DNA of 64,000 nt from Alviniconcha marisindica (GCA_018857735.1 JABMCL010001555.1:1048501-1112500), one strand, 5' to 3'; shown: positions 33,701-44,380, counted from the first letter of the stretch. A program made the numbers and translations. The notes: generated by a model from the sequence alone, not told the origin.

Positions 33701-36700
33701 AGGGTGCAATTTTTTTTTAGACTTAAACAGCACATTTCTTTCAATCTCAGTTTCAGAGTAACATAGATCTGGACATATCTCTCTCTCTCTCTTTACTAAT
33801 TCACTCATTCAAATGCTACCAATCTGTGCAGTTCAAACAAATTACCTCATGCAAACACAACAATTCATGGACAATAATAATACCAGCTATTTCAGGTCTA
33901 TTTCAAATTCATGATGCAAAGGTAGAGGTTAAAAAGGTCAGAACTCAATTCAGAAGTTCAAGAACAGACCAGACTGGAACACAATTCTAAACTGCAAGTT
34001 GGAAGAGAGATTTAAAAAAAAAAGTAAGTGGGTCAAGGTCACAAGGAAAGCAGGTCAAGGTCACCACGGTGCAGAAAAACAGCATAGTACTCACTGCCAC
34101 TTTGTTACCATCCTGCCACAAGGACATGCACAGGATAAGCTGAATGTTCACTGCTTTCTTCGCTACTTCCTTAATGTTATTTTCAATTCATCAGGTCAGT
34201 GTGCTTCTGACCATTTCTCTCAACTTGCACAGAACTAGAAGTGTACGTATTTATAACAAAGTCATCTGCTAGGGTGCACATCAATTTCAAAAACATCTGC
34301 TCTATGCCTGACTCTCCCATTTCACGAAAAAAAAGATCTGTGAACAAGACCTAAATAATAATAATAATAACAACAGTGGTATAAAAGAGAAAAACATGCA
34401 CACGATTGTATACACCAACCCGTCACTCCCCTGTTGTTCCAGCGATTTTATATCCCGATTCAAGTATTGATCCGCAAGTGGACCATACTCATCACGTCCC
34501 CATCTCCACATCCCCCATTGGTTTCAACTATTTTATATCCAAGACAAGCTTGCTTTATAGAATGTCCCTAATATGTAATGCATCTGAGGACATTAAGCAA
34601 AAAGAAAGAAAGAACACAACTGTATGAATTCATTTTGATTATTATTTTGCCAAATTTTGTTAGCACTTTTATGAGAACCTAAAAAAGTTAAAAGTAAAAC
34701 TAAAACATCAGGTTCCTAAGTTCAGCCTCAGCAAGAGAAATTCAGACAACACCACCAATGCAAGTATGCTAAATCAGCACAATAGGTATGTATATAAATA
34801 TGGCACAGATCTAAGAATCAGCTTACAGTGTAACCTGAGTTACAGGGTACCTACCGACACGAAGGAATCATCGTTGAAGTAACTTGCCAGGTCTCTCACC
34901 CCTATGACAAAACCACTGAAACAAAAGTGGGTTTGTTTTCAGTCAGGACAACTGTCACCTTTTATTCTCATACAACAAATGATTAAACTATATAATTATA
35001 TACTGCATACAGTTCAACAATGAAATTTTTGTTTTGTTTTTGAAGTGCCAGTAGTAATCTTGAGGGGACTACTGGAGAAGGCTGAGCCTGGGTGGCACAG
35101 AATGACAGCACTTGCTCTTGAAAGAGAAACATTCACCATGATTGAGTGTGGCCACCGTAACTATGTACGGGCGACTGTAGTGTTAGTGTTACAACTTATG
35201 TGCTAGGCTTTGCACCTGCCTCGAGACTCCTCTGGAGTCAAATTCTATGCAGAGTCTACAGCGGTCCTTTAGATGCAACTCTATAAACTGAGGTCCCATG
35301 TGTGTAAATGTACACAACATATGTAATGCATGTAACTTTTTGTTAAAGCTCCTGTAGTCTTATCTTACTTTTGTTAGAGTGTGGAGGATTACAAAAACAC
35401 CACAATAACTTAGGAGGCCCTAAAAATGTCAGTCTTCAATGTGTTGAAAGCTGGATGGAAGACGTTTCACAGTTTCAACAAGAATACAGTTAACCAATAC
35501 CTACAGCTGGTGGACAGTTTAGTTTAATACTTTACTGGTGGACTCACCACTGGATTGTAAATCACACACGCACACACACGTGTGTGTGCATGCACAGTTA
35601 TTGTTTTATATATATATATATTATATGCAGAACAAATTTCATATACAGCAAAAAGGTGGAGACTTAAGACATATAACTTGCACAAAATCTCACATGCCTC
35701 CAAAATCAGCTTCAGAAATAAGTCTAATGATGTACAGAAACATGGAAGTGATACTGGTCGACAGTAACAGACTAAGAGTAAAACACATGACTCTTCTGTG
35801 TTCACGGAACGTACTGAAACAGTCCAAGTAAACACACTTTCGGTCTTGACATTTTTTAACATGGAATTAAACCATGGTGACGCTTTCGGTACGAAAGAAA
35901 ATGCCTTTTTTTCATGCATTTATAACCCTCAGATCACAGTTTCACCTACATCATTGTTCTCCGCGAGCTTTAACGGAAATCATGTCAAAAATCACCCCTA
36001 ACCTTGGACTTGTCCTTTAACAGTGAGATAAAAATATCAAATGAAAATGATACATCATGTGTATTATTTTACGGTATTGCTGTACCTGAAAACTGCATTT
36101 AATTTAACTGTATGTAATATATTATTATTAATACTTATTTTTTAAATAACAGTTATAAATACCTGCTTGCAGCACTGAACTGCTTTCCGGAGTCGATCAT
36201 CACTGTACATAATTTCACCAACTATAAGGAAACAAAAACTTGAAATTAGTAACAATTTTGGCTGTTAACAAACAAACAAAACTGGAAAAAGAACAAATGC
36301 TTTGTCACTTTGCATGAATCAGTACTTCAGTCAAAACCTTTCTCTAACATGAAAGCCCTGTGTAGGCTCATTCAATCATAACCCAACCATTATGTTATTA
36401 ATACAAATTACAACACCTACCCCCATCCACAAAACAGTGATGAAAGCACTAACAGTACATATTATACAGCCCATCCTATCTAATTAATTTAAATTTTAGT
36501 TTTTATACTTCTCATAAAAACATGTTGCAAGTTACAGTAATTAGTATTTTACTTTTTGAAATCATGATCCCAAGTGTCTTTAGAGTCCCCAGCCTTTTCA
36601 ATTTAAACAGGTGGCAAATATAGATTATGTATTATAGTTTAAATACACTCCACCGTATTATATATATAAATTACAATATCACCCACTGTACATAGAACTT

Positions 36701-39007
36701 AGAAGTTTGATCCCACCCCATTTTTAATCTGATGGTGTACTCAGCACAACTGTCTCTCTAAAAGTCTCTTACTCTTAGTCTTAGTCTCTGACTTAGTCTA
36801 AAGCTATTAGCTATAAATTATAATCAGCACCACTGAAAGCAATATTTAGTTAATTAGTAGTAAAGCTAAAACAAGTAAAACTACTAAACCATTCAGCTGC
36901 ATGGATGAATTCCAGGCAAAAGTCACTTAGTAAGTTCCTTACTTTTTTTAAGTAAACTTCAAGAGATTCAATATCTCAAGTTCCTTACTTTTTCTAACCG
37001 GACTTCAAGAGATTCAATATCTGTTTCTGCCTCCTCCAAAGACTGTCTGGAAGAAAGAAAGAAAAAAAATCACATTATATTACAATTCATATTATTTATA
37101 ATAATTATACAGCTACTCAGTATGATATTGATAATGTATGTTATTTTACATAAATAGTGAAACCTTCTTAACACACTTGGTGCACATTCAGATGATTCAC
37201 ATGACAATGATAACACACTCCAGTCTGAAAGTAATACGAAATAAATGATGGTAAACCATATTATTACACATAATAACTGACAAAAGTGACATTACATATT
37301 GGGAACACACAACTTATAACTTAAGTTATAACCATAGTTATATATATATATATACAACATAAATACTTTGTTTTAGTTTTAAAAGCTAAAAAGGTCCAGG
37401 CATTGTACAAGTTGGCAACAGATTTCTTTTTCCTTTTAAATTATTGACAGCTGTCATCACAGCTCCATCCATGCCAGCTTCCAAAATCCAGGAGCAAAAA
37501 CATTCCTTTATAAATCAAAAGAGGTCTCCATGCTTCTCCAGAAGTCACAGAACCTGAAGAAGAAAAACAAGTACCTTAAAATAATCTTGGGGTAACCATC
37601 ACCAGCAGTTTTAATGAGATGCCCATATTATTATCAGCAACATCACCAGCAAGGCAAACAAGACTCCCAGATTCACTAGGACTGTCAGGGGGAATCTTAC
37701 AATTAGCAACAAGAAAATGAAAGAGGCTGCATGCGTGGCAATGACAAGACCTCTCTTGGAGTACTGTTAGTGTTACATTGTATGCAACTGCAAGCCCAGT
37801 CAGGGACCTGTTCACTACTGCCAACATCAACTCCAATGAAAAGATCCATGGATGAGCTGTGAGATGGGTCATGAGTGACATTATTGACAACAGGCAGACA
37901 TTATAATATTTAATAATGCAGATAAGAATTAGGATGATCCAGCAACTACAGTGGCAACTCGTCTGACTGCACCAAACACACAGAAAGAAAGCAAGACTGA
38001 CAACTTTCTACATAGGCCTAGTACAGTAATACTCTACTAGTAATACAAAGTTCTACAACTTTCAAAATATTTCATTTATCTGCCAGTATTAGTCTACCAC
38101 TAGTACCAGTAAAAAACTTGCAATCATACCCACTCTAACTCCCATGATTATGAATATATGATGCCCTCTCAAACTCAAAGGAATTATTAGTAAAATAGTA
38201 CATTATTACCAACCAAAGACCCCCCCACCCCCACCCCCCACACACACAGAGAGTTAAAAGAAAGAAAAGAAAAAGAAAAAGAAAAGAAAAAAAATTAAAC
38301 AAAAAAAAGAGGTCATTTTACTTTTACACCTTGCTTTTAGTTTTACATTCAAATGGATTTGGCTTGTGGTTTTTGCTCTCGACTTGCCTGGAGACATTCC
38401 TACCTGTCTCAGGCCTGAGTGCATTAGTACTATTAGTATTAGTATTACTGCTGCTCTGCTGACAGAAACTTTCTTCCCCAGGAAAGAATCCTTGAGTAAA
38501 AGACTGGAACAGTCTCCCCAAAGAAGTTGCTGCCGGGCCCACATTGGACGCTTTCCAGTCCACATTGCAGCACATCCTCTGATCCTCAAACTCTCACAGT
38601 CACCGTTATGATCTTTCTTTTTCCCCTCCCGGTGCATATGTCCCACCGTCCCACCCCGCACCTCCCATCTGAACCATAGTCTTCCAATCTTGGAAGCTGG
38701 TTGCAAATGCCCAAGACTAGAATAAAACAGAAGAAATCATACAATATTGTGTAAGTCACTAAGTAAAATGATTATCAGAATTTGTGTCGTTCACTTCTAC
38801 AGCCGGAAAACTATAGATCGCAGAACCAAACTGTTTCCCGAACAAAGATGTACGCTCAAAATTCATTTCGATGAACTCAAAAGGGGTGGGTACGGCAAAA
38901 GTAAACCTAAAGTAACATCGTCATCGGTAATAATTCCACTTCCAACTTTCTTACCGGAATTTGGGGGAGTCTTTGAGGCACTCCTTAAAATCGACAGCCT
39001 GCCTCAT
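20883..39007 (-). CDS. ACAP: ACAP-type ArfGAP, N-terminal BAR domain part (10 exons, 3' part not seen)
   Basis: Ten minus-strand exons (38955-39007, 36989-37046, 36163-36221, 34855-34915, 28750-28803, 27546-27604, 26281-26464, 25060-25104, 24508-24603, 20883-20957) join in phase into 248 codons. The protein begins MRQAVDFKECLKDSPKF, continues with LVKLCTVMIDSGKQF and MLSFMHAQSTFFHQGHDLF, and ends at VQQK, collinear with the BAR domain of ACAP2 and its relatives without a gap. ACAP proteins bind curved endosomal membrane by BAR and PH domains and stimulate GTP hydrolysis by Arf6; that role is known for the family. The PH, ArfGAP zinc finger and ankyrin exons should follow but are not found between 20.88 kb and base 1. 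They may lie beyond the window, with the LRR gene nested antisense in the intron, or the locus may be truncated or misassembled. Which ACAP paralogue this is cannot be told. Confidence 0.9.
20960..20982 (-). promoter_or_regulatory. TG repeat as 3' splice-site tract
   Basis: On the minus strand about nine TG units lie immediately before tggcag/GTGGAG. UG-rich tracts next to an acceptor are known to bind TDP-43/CELF-type proteins and modulate exon inclusion. Regulation here is inference. Confidence 0.5.
21050..22975 (-). repeat. About 80-bp minisatellite in ACAP intron 9
   Basis: Some two dozen units share cacaacacactgacaccagc, aagaacaccaaggctac, gttgttatgcactgcatagt and ggggactgtgt. Subtypes (with and without the gctaaaata variant, and shortened units) alternate, indicating higher-order duplication. 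Confidence 0.92.
23473..23580 (+). pseudogene. Remnant resembling N-terminus of a P2X7-like/THAP-associated mollusc protein
   Basis: A plus-strand frame starting MANSSSKDKTDTLPERPTR and containing IQPYQFEPVR resembles the N-terminal segment of P2X purinoceptor 7-like proteins that are abundant in invertebrate genomes. It loses sense by about 23580. The resemblance is from memory of the family and weak. Confidence 0.3.
23590..23831 (-). pseudogene. Degenerate THAP zinc-finger domain
   Basis: The minus strand reads VPAYCVAANCNNLQTTPGI, then MHKLPRN, a stop, PAVRRKWIKF, another stop, then AYLCSEHFSECDF. This is the C2CH layout of a THAP domain (C-x4-C, the W, then C-x2-H) in a single frame broken by two stops, with GTG where the usual Met would be. 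THAP domains occur in P-element-type transposases and host regulators. The copy lies in the transposon interior and is not functional. Confidence 0.7.
24345..24443. repeat. TG microsatellite
   Basis: Nearly pure TG tract just right of the transposon and about 65 bp from ACAP exon 9. Confidence 0.95.
24508..24603 (-). CDS. ACAP: ACAP exon 9
   Basis: Codes 32 residues, MLSFMHAQSTFFHQGHDLF through MKDIASQ, the most diagnostic ACAP BAR segment. Acceptor tttacag, donor TCACAG/gtcagt. It is symmetric (phase 0-0). Confidence 0.93.
24894..25036. repeat. GA plus CA microsatellite next to ACAP exon 8
   Basis: Two long GA blocks and a short CA block end about 25 bp from the exon 8 donor. Confidence 0.95.
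25060..25104 (-). CDS. ACAP: ACAP exon 8
   Basis: A 45-nt exon coding INVLHSKKRCEVLET. Acceptor tttgcag, donor GAAACA/gtaagt. It is symmetric (phase 0-0). Confidence 0.9.
25375..26280 (-). repeat. About 60-bp minisatellite copying the end and donor of ACAP exon 7
   Basis: On the minus strand each unit has ACCTCTCTGGATTGTGTGTT TGAG/gtaac followed by agacgttgtcaggctttgct, the same as the true exon 7 end (TTATGTGTTTGAG/gtaacg) and first intron bases. About thirteen copies are arranged directly downstream of the exon, several with tgttaac variants. Each keeps a donor-like GAG/GTAAC. Confidence 0.92.
26281..26464 (-). CDS. ACAP: ACAP exon 7
   Basis: Largest ACAP exon here, 184 nt. It codes from NDIRRMKDMRKQFEKISDD through LDYVFE. 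Acceptor tttttcag, donor TTTGAG/gtaacg. It matches the central BAR helix of ACAP2 (KQFEK, ALV, CF-H, LDYV positions). Confidence 0.95.
26896..27170. repeat. Diverged tandem repeat of about 85 bp
   Basis: Three to four units share gtgaa(g)tata, acacaaa and aactacactgta with decay. A GA microsatellite follows at 27220-27265. Confidence 0.65.
27546..27604 (-). CDS. ACAP: ACAP exon 6
   Basis: Codes ILMDQAHRSVCKNLNTFIK and two bases of the next codon. Acceptor gatctgaaa side reads ttttcag, donor AAAAA/gtaagc. Confidence 0.9.
28750..28803 (-). CDS. ACAP: ACAP exon 5
   Basis: A 54-nt symmetric exon coding TSLNRFAHAMTEMMKYFG. Acceptor ttttcag, donor TTTGGG/gtgagt. Confidence 0.9.
29775..29822 (+). 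mobile_element. Short dispersed repeat family B (one of four copies)
   Basis: The phrase aactacacagggccagctca recurs as aaccacacagggtcacctca at about 14495, as a related accgtgcagggtcacctccg near 5240, and inverted near 63920 (tctgaggtgaccctgtccgg). The copies are short, and the full extent of the element cannot be defined. Confidence 0.5.
31158..31235 (+). mobile_element. tRNA-like SINE head, degenerate
   Basis: A box A-like sequence (gaatggctaaggtactgg) and box B-like sequence (gcaggtttgaatcc) stand about 35 bp apart, as in tRNA-derived repeats. Confidence 0.45.
31760..32055. repeat. About 165-bp tandem duplication
   Basis: Both halves contain ctctctcatggtaaa, gactttcaagtgtacttcgg or a variant, and gcctgccaatcttttagttt. 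Confidence 0.85.
32520..33260. repeat. About 50-60-bp minisatellite in ACAP intron 4
   Basis: Around fifteen units of cacatgcctttgccttaaaa, acaatgtctaacaga and ttcacagggaactatcatt. Two unit lengths occur, with and without the taacaga segment. Confidence 0.9.
34855..34915 (-). CDS. ACAP: ACAP exon 4
   Basis: Codes (S)GFVIGVRDLASYFNDDSFVS. Acceptor ttgtttcag, donor GTGTCG/gtaggt. It corresponds to the GIRDLAQ segment of ACAP2. Confidence 0.88.
35870..36018 (-). mobile_element. Internal fragment of the inverted-repeat transposon
   Basis: Reverse-complement match to 23282-23420: gaaaatgcctttttttcatg, ataaccctcagatcacag, atcacccctaaccttggact, then gtcctttaa. Confidence 0.8.
36163..36221 (-). CDS. 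ACAP: ACAP exon 3
   Basis: Codes LVKLCTVMIDSGKQFSAAS and ends in phase 2. Acceptor ccttatag, donor GCAG/gtattt. Confidence 0.92.
36932..37023 (-). repeat. 46-bp tandem duplication of ACAP exon 2 end and donor
   Basis: The segment aagttccttactttttctaa ccggacttcaagagattc is present twice in a row. The right copy holds the true exon end and donor. The left copy (36932-36976) keeps the gtaagg donor-like motif but is shifted by an extra T and base changes. Confidence 0.85.
36989..37046 (-). CDS. ACAP: ACAP exon 2
   Basis: Codes (R)QSLEEAETDIESLEVRLEK, matching the LEEVEGDVAELELKLDK part of ACAP2. Acceptor cttccag, donor GAAAAA/gtaagg. Confidence 0.9.
37047..38954 (-). other. ACAP intron 1, no exon seen
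   Basis: A/T-rich with short AT runs near 37340, and a 38.3-38.7 kb stretch of higher complexity. In that stretch two overlapping minus-strand frames look vaguely like degraded repeat coding sequence, but I cannot identify a family. A poly-A-rich tract lies at 38255-38310. Confidence 0.5.
38955..39007 (-). CDS. ACAP: ACAP exon 1 (start codon)
   Basis: The minus strand reads aacagaATGAGGCAGGCTG and codes MRQAVDFKECLKDSPKF plus two bases. Donor TTCCG/gtaaga. VDFKECLKDSPKFR matches the VDFEECLKDSPRFR start of ACAP2, which fixes both start and frame. It is hidden under a longer, meaningless plus-strand frame. Confidence 0.93.
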
Positions 39008-39450
39008 TCTGTTCAAGTTCTGTGTAAATACCTAGTCGAATGTGGAAACCATGATCATCAAAAAGAATGGTTTTTGACTCCCTTCGTACTTCTCATCATA
39101 TTTTTCCTCCACCTACTTCCATGTTTTCTTGGACACTTCCGGTGTGTTTTCTTCGGTTCAGATTTTTTTGTTGTTGCTTCCTCTGAAACTGTGCGGTGAT
39201 TATACTCATTTATTAGTTTGAGAGTTAGACTGTACTATGCTGTGTCAGACAAAATATTTATATACAAAAAACAAAAACAAAATAGAAAACGGTCTCCTTT
39301 GGACGAGAGTGACCTTGGCCTCAGTAACTTTTAGTAAGGACAAGGTCGTTGAATACCGGCTGCAGAGACACAAGGCTTGTTCAACCCCGCGTAACTTGTT
39401 TGCTCTGTGCTGTCTGCTTTTGGGTACGTATTTCATCAAACCCAAACTTA
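39008..39450. promoter_or_regulatory. Probable ACAP promoter region, possibly shared with enolase
   Basis: Lies directly upstream of the ACAP start codon and in the divergent spacer to enolase. An ETS-type motif ACTTCCGG is at 39135-39142. A candidate enolase untranslated exon could end at ttttgg/gtacgt near 39423, but this is a guess from the donor alone. Confidence 0.35.
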
Positions 39451-41452
39451 AATGTGTGGTGCGCATTCATATTTTCTGACATTTTTAGGGTGATTTTTGT
39501 TTTATGTGGGTGTACGTGTCTGTGTGTGTGTATGTCATGTGTGGGTGTTCTTGTATTCCTACGGTTTCTGCTTACTGCAGTTAGCCAAACCCCAAAACTA
39601 TAGCGGCTTTGCTTGTAATAAGTAGCACCTACTTTACTTACTAACTTAATTATACATTTTGCTCGTGCTTGATGATTCAAGCCGGTTCATAAGGCCTGTT
39701 CGCCGTTCAAGTTGATGGAAAAATCCCTAAATTAATTTGGTGGCATGCCCATCTGTCACTGAGTCGGTGTCACCCATTGCAGGTCAAACTCAAAGGTATG
39801 ACTCTATGAGTGGCAGATTATACTTTTCTTTTGCCACCGACCTTGAATGTTTTGTTTTTCCCGTAATCCTGCCAGGCATGTGTGTAAGAGGTAATACAAT
39901 TGGCTGTGTGTGTATGTGTCTATGTGAGTTTGAGAGTGACCCATTCACACAGTTGTGCAACTCCTGCATTCTGGGGGTAGAAAAACTAGTATAAATTAAT
40001 TAAGTGTAAACCAGGGAAAGTGCCCCTTATTCTAACCCTAACCCTGCAAGCTTCCATGCTGGAAACGGGACTTGGAAACATTTCATGACAAGCATTATAA
40101 GAAATAGTGGGAAAATTGTGGGAAATGACTACCAGTATAATTATGATATTAGTTTTGTGACCTTGACCAGAGTTGAGGGTCTGGAATGTCAAAGAGGTGA
40201 AGCTGAAGAGTGTGTTCTAATTCAGTTAAAAGTTGCTTCGGATGACCATGCCTTTGACTAATATGTAATATATGGTCGCTGCACTGGTACTTTTCTGGAC
40301 TTGATCAGAAATTAGATGGCTTTAAAAAAATAAAATATGTCTGATGCGCTTTTGAATATCAGTTATTGTACTTTATTACTTTTGATTTGCATCCCATGAG
40401 GAAAACAATGTGATCCTTTGTTATGATCAGTTTAACAGTTACTGCATTAGGCAAAGTATAAATGTCAGCTTTGCACAGTGGTAGTACTTGTTGAACACTC
40501 ATGACTACATTTCTGATTTCAAGGTCACAGTGATACCAAATAGTTAGGAAGAATACTAATTGAAATTTTTGATGCTTAGCAGGTTGTTAGTGTTATGTAA
40601 TTAAATTTTGTATGGTTAAAATACATGGACCAGATCATGTTGGTCTTGTTTTTGAGTTTTTCTATTTTCTGTTCAAAATACATATAATTGTTCAAGTAAT
40701 GATCTCAGTTAAGTCAAACAATTTCAAAGTTCTAAAATGAGACCAACACTAACAGTAACAGAGGAACAGGATAGCCTTGCATTACAATAATTGCTGTTTA
40801 TTCACTCTGTCATTATAACACACACACACACACACACACACACGAGATTGGATGGGGATGAGATTGTTGCCAGGTGTTTACTTTGTAAACCTATGTCTAC
40901 AATCTATTTCGCTTCAGGCATTTATCATAATCAGTTTAAGTTAAGTTGAACCCTGCACCTTTTATTGCCTTAGCATGGCCTTCTGCTGTGGTGGTGGCAT
41001 CGATGAAAAGAAGGTATTTCGATTTGTAAAGTTTTTTGTGGGTTTGTTTGTTTGATTTGGAATTGATTTGAAATTGAAGGATATACTACTTTCAGTTACG
41101 GTAACTAAGATTGCAATGGAAATATGAGTAATGTAACTTGAGAATAAAATATTTACAGGTCCCCACCCCGTAATCAACATTTTAAGCAATGTTTGAAAAA
41201 GGTTATAAATAATAACTTTATCTGCCAATCACCTGTGCTTGCTTAATGATATATATAAAAAAATAACATTAACACTGTTCAACAATCACCTGTGCTTGCA
41301 TAATGGTTATGTACAGCAGGAGAGATGGGGAAGAGAAGGGTATGTGCAGAGCAAGTAGAAACTAAAATCATAGTGTAATTTTGTGCCTTTTACCTCATTT
41401 CCACAGTTGACAATTTAACTGAGATTGCTTTCTATAAATTTATAATATGGTA

Positions 41453-41472
41453 TATATATATATGTATGTATG

Positions 41473-41519
<47 letters not shown>
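41453..41519. repeat. AT/ATGT microsatellite
   Basis: An AT run with three ATGT interruptions, self-complementary and able to form a cruciform. Confidence 0.95.
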
Positions 41520-41521
<2 letters not shown>

Positions 41522-42144
41522 AAGTTATAATTTGCCTGTAAAATTTACCTCCAAAACTGAAATACTGACAGTGTTTTGTTTTATATTGGAGGGGTGGGGA
41601 TGGGGGCAGAGAGGCGTGCTTTAGCTCGGGAAGCAATCCTCCAGTGCTTTTGTTCACATTCCATTTTAAGAATTTGGTATTGCCATTTTTTTCCTTTTCT
41701 TTTCTTATCCATTTGAACAGCCTGCACAGAGTAAAGTACCACTTGATGTATGTATGCTTTATTTAGTTATATATATTTTTATACCCCTTTCCTGAGTTAA
41801 TAAAGTTAAAAGGGGAGGAGCATAATATATAAATATATATTGGAATCACCTTGTCACAGTCTAGCCAGAACAATCTAGCCAGAGAGTATTCTTTGATCAC
41901 TGAACTTCTTCCAACTAAAGTGGGGGATGGTGTGGGGTGGTTGGGTAGGTGGGGGGGGGGTATTTATATGCAGTATTCACTTTAGTCTTATCTTCTTTTT
42001 TTGCTTGGTATTATTCAGTTCCTAGCACTTCATCTTTTTTTTCTCTCAATGAAATCTGAACATCCTCAGGAAAAGTGTGATTACGTTATTGTTAAATGTT
42101 ATTAAAATGAGTGCCATGAAAAAGGCTTAGATTGATACTTCAAA

Positions 42145-42760
42145 GAGAAAGGTCAAAGTCACACTCACAATGAGGGTTTGTGAACTCTTCAGAACTATTT
42201 TTAGATGTACTACCCACTCCAGAAGCTGGTGTATATCTCTGCCTCTGACTTGCGACAAGTGTGGGGTGCTGCCAAAGGTAATGCAGTTTGAAACCGATTT
42301 GGCAAAAAATGTTTGTCCATGACATAATCTGAATTGCTGAACTTTTTATGATCTTGAAACTTGGTACACTTACAGTTTGTGTATCATTGCTAGGTGGGCA
42401 GTCTTGTGAAATTGTTTGGCTTGCATCTCGAAGGTCAAGACTCAATGTCACAGGGTTCAAACAGTTTTCCCCTTATCTTCTGAACCGTTGAACCTTTTTG
42501 TCTTGGCAATGGTGTGCCAGTGTATCAGTACAGACACAGTGATGTATGAATTGTGATGTCTGGGTTGCTGTCAAGGTCAGGGTCACAGGTCTGAATCTTC
42601 AGAGGAATGTTTCTTCTGTTCATCATGGATCTTATTAGCCATCGAAACCATTTGCAAGCAAGCTTGGTATGCTGATACTTCAGTACTAGACAGTGTGTCT
42701 TGCAAGAAGTATTGATGACTGTCAGGTCACAGTGAGGTCCATATTTTCAACAAAATGATT
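42145..42760. repeat. Repeat-like stretch rich in AGGTCA half-sites
   Basis: Contains aaggtcaaagtcaca, cgaaggtcaagactc, tcaaggtcagggtcacag and tgtcaggtcacagtgaggtc spread over 600 bp. The periodic phrasing (ttggtatgctgatactt, ttggtacacttacag) suggests decayed units of an interspersed repeat. Confidence 0.5.
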
Positions 42761-44101
42761 GTCCAGAATATCTTGAGTGAATTTGATATGCTGGTGCAAG
42801 ATTACCAGTGGCATGTAAAGAGTGGGGTTGCTGTGACTATGAGTAGATGCAGCCTTCAGGTCGTAAAGAAGCTTTAAGTCCTCAAAACCATCAGGAAAAT
42901 CTGGCTTACTTTTTTCGATTTCTTAATTTCATGGTCTAGACTGCAAGGAGCTTTTAAACCCTTACACTGACGCTAGTTGCAGAATACTTGTGGGTCCATC
43001 ATTTTTCAGAACTGCTGAACAATTTGTGTTCAGAATTTGTGTATTGGAGACAGTACGAAACAAAGTGGGCATTGATGATGTACTCAAAATGTAACTAGGC
43101 ACACATTGGAGGGGTATCTTGCCACACAAGGTAACAAACCTTGTTTTGTTACACTTGCAGTATTTCTGTTTGTTTGGTTGCTTTATTTGTGTTTGGGTTA
43201 TTGCACAATTGAATTCTTTTTGCCTTTACTTGTTGTGAAAAGATCTTTTGAAGTGCTGCAATCACAACAGTCACATACAAATTAATGAGAACAGTCTGAA
43301 AAAAAGAGAGTTAAACTGACAGTGTCATTAGTTCTCATTGTTATTTTTGTTTTAGAAGTTTGTTTCTTACTTACATAGTTGCTTCCAAGTTTTGTTGAGT
43401 TACATTAACATATAAGTGAGACTATTATAGTCATTTTGTTTCTTACCAATACCATAGGCTATCAGTAACACACAAAAATGTTTCATAACACAGGAGTGTT
43501 CTTCTTTAAATTTTTTGCTTGTTTTATTTTATTGACATAAGATTTGAAACTTTACATGGTGATAACCTCAGTTGGGTTTGACCTGTCCATACCAGTTTTG
43601 TGACTGTGGTGCATTTTGAAAGTTGGTAGAGAATCAGAAATTATGTCAGAAACTTGTATTTTTCTGTTCTGAATGTGAGTTCTCTGAGTGTTCAGTAAAT
43701 ACTGTTGTTTTCTTATTAAGAAACTAATCAGTAGTAATCATGTTAAGTTTGACATTGTGATGTTTCATTTTTTTCCTCAGAAATTAAACCTTTGTGACTG
43801 ATAAATTTTACTACTGCAGTCTAATTCTGTTGGATATTTTACTTGTGAGCATCTGTGCTGATATTATGCATATTAGCTGTAAATCAACATGCCCATTGTC
43901 ATAAAAATATTGTGAATGTGATGGAGTTTGGTGAGGCAAATAAGAAATGATTCTTTGTTGGCTTACTGAATATGAAACCATATCAAGTGTTGTCAAGTTT
44001 GAGCAGTGAAAGTGCTTGTCAAATTGACAGTCTGTTTCATATTGTATTTGTACGCTTTAATTGAAAGACTGACTCATTTTGGGCTAGCTTGTTCCACTTC
44101 A

Positions 44102-44380
44102 AGGACAGGGATAGCTCAGTGGTTAAAATGCTGGACTCATGATTGAAAGGTCACAGGTTTGAGTCCCTGCAGGAGTGGTGGGAAAATTTTCTTCTCCAGG
44201 GTCAACTTTCTGTGTTGACTCTTATTTTGGTATCCATTCTACCCCTGCATTACCACAGTGGCACATAAAAGATCCTGGTCGTTCTGCCAAAAGTACTGGT
44301 AGCAGGTTATAGCTAAACATGCATGCACCTTACATAATTATGTGGCATTGCATGAAGTGGCATGGTGCATGGTTGTATGG
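44102..44380 (+). mobile_element. tRNA-derived SINE of a second family
   Basis: The head gggatagctcagtggttaaa (box A) and cacaggtttgagtccctgc (box B) can pair imperfectly as a tRNA-Met-like acceptor stem. The body tggcacataaaagatcctgg and gccaaaagtactggtagc follows. The weak D and anticodon stems argue against a functional tRNA gene. Confidence 0.7.

Larger units (their letters stand above)
28804..34854 (-). other. ACAP intron 4, 6 kb: contents
   Basis: No exon was found inside. It holds TG microsatellites at about 29080-29155, 30243-30310 and 30720-30782, a short family-B repeat at 29775-29822, a tRNA-like SINE head at 31158-31235, a 165-bp tandem duplication at 31760-32055, a transposon-end fragment at 32411-32452 and the 32.5-33.3 kb minisatellite. 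A pair of tcaaggtca sequences lies at about 34033-34063. Confidence 0.6.
39451..44101. other. Spacer or enolase intron 1, no coding exon
   Basis: A/T-rich sequence with a CA run at 40818-40843, an AT microsatellite at 41453-41519, and an interspersed AGGTCA-rich repeat at about 42150-42760. No protein-coding exon or RNA gene is recognisable. Confidence 0.6.

Noticed and set aside
38254..38706. Possible gene or degraded retroelement on the minus strand
   Set aside because: Looks more complex than its flanks, but no motif could be assigned with confidence.
38747..39199. 150-residue plus-strand frame
   Set aside because: Overlaps antisense the ACAP start exon, whose family match and splice phase are clear; the plus-strand frame has no recognisable domain.
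44108..44178. Functional tRNA-Met gene
   Set aside because: Box A and box B are good, but the D and anticodon stems do not pair well and a SINE-like body follows.
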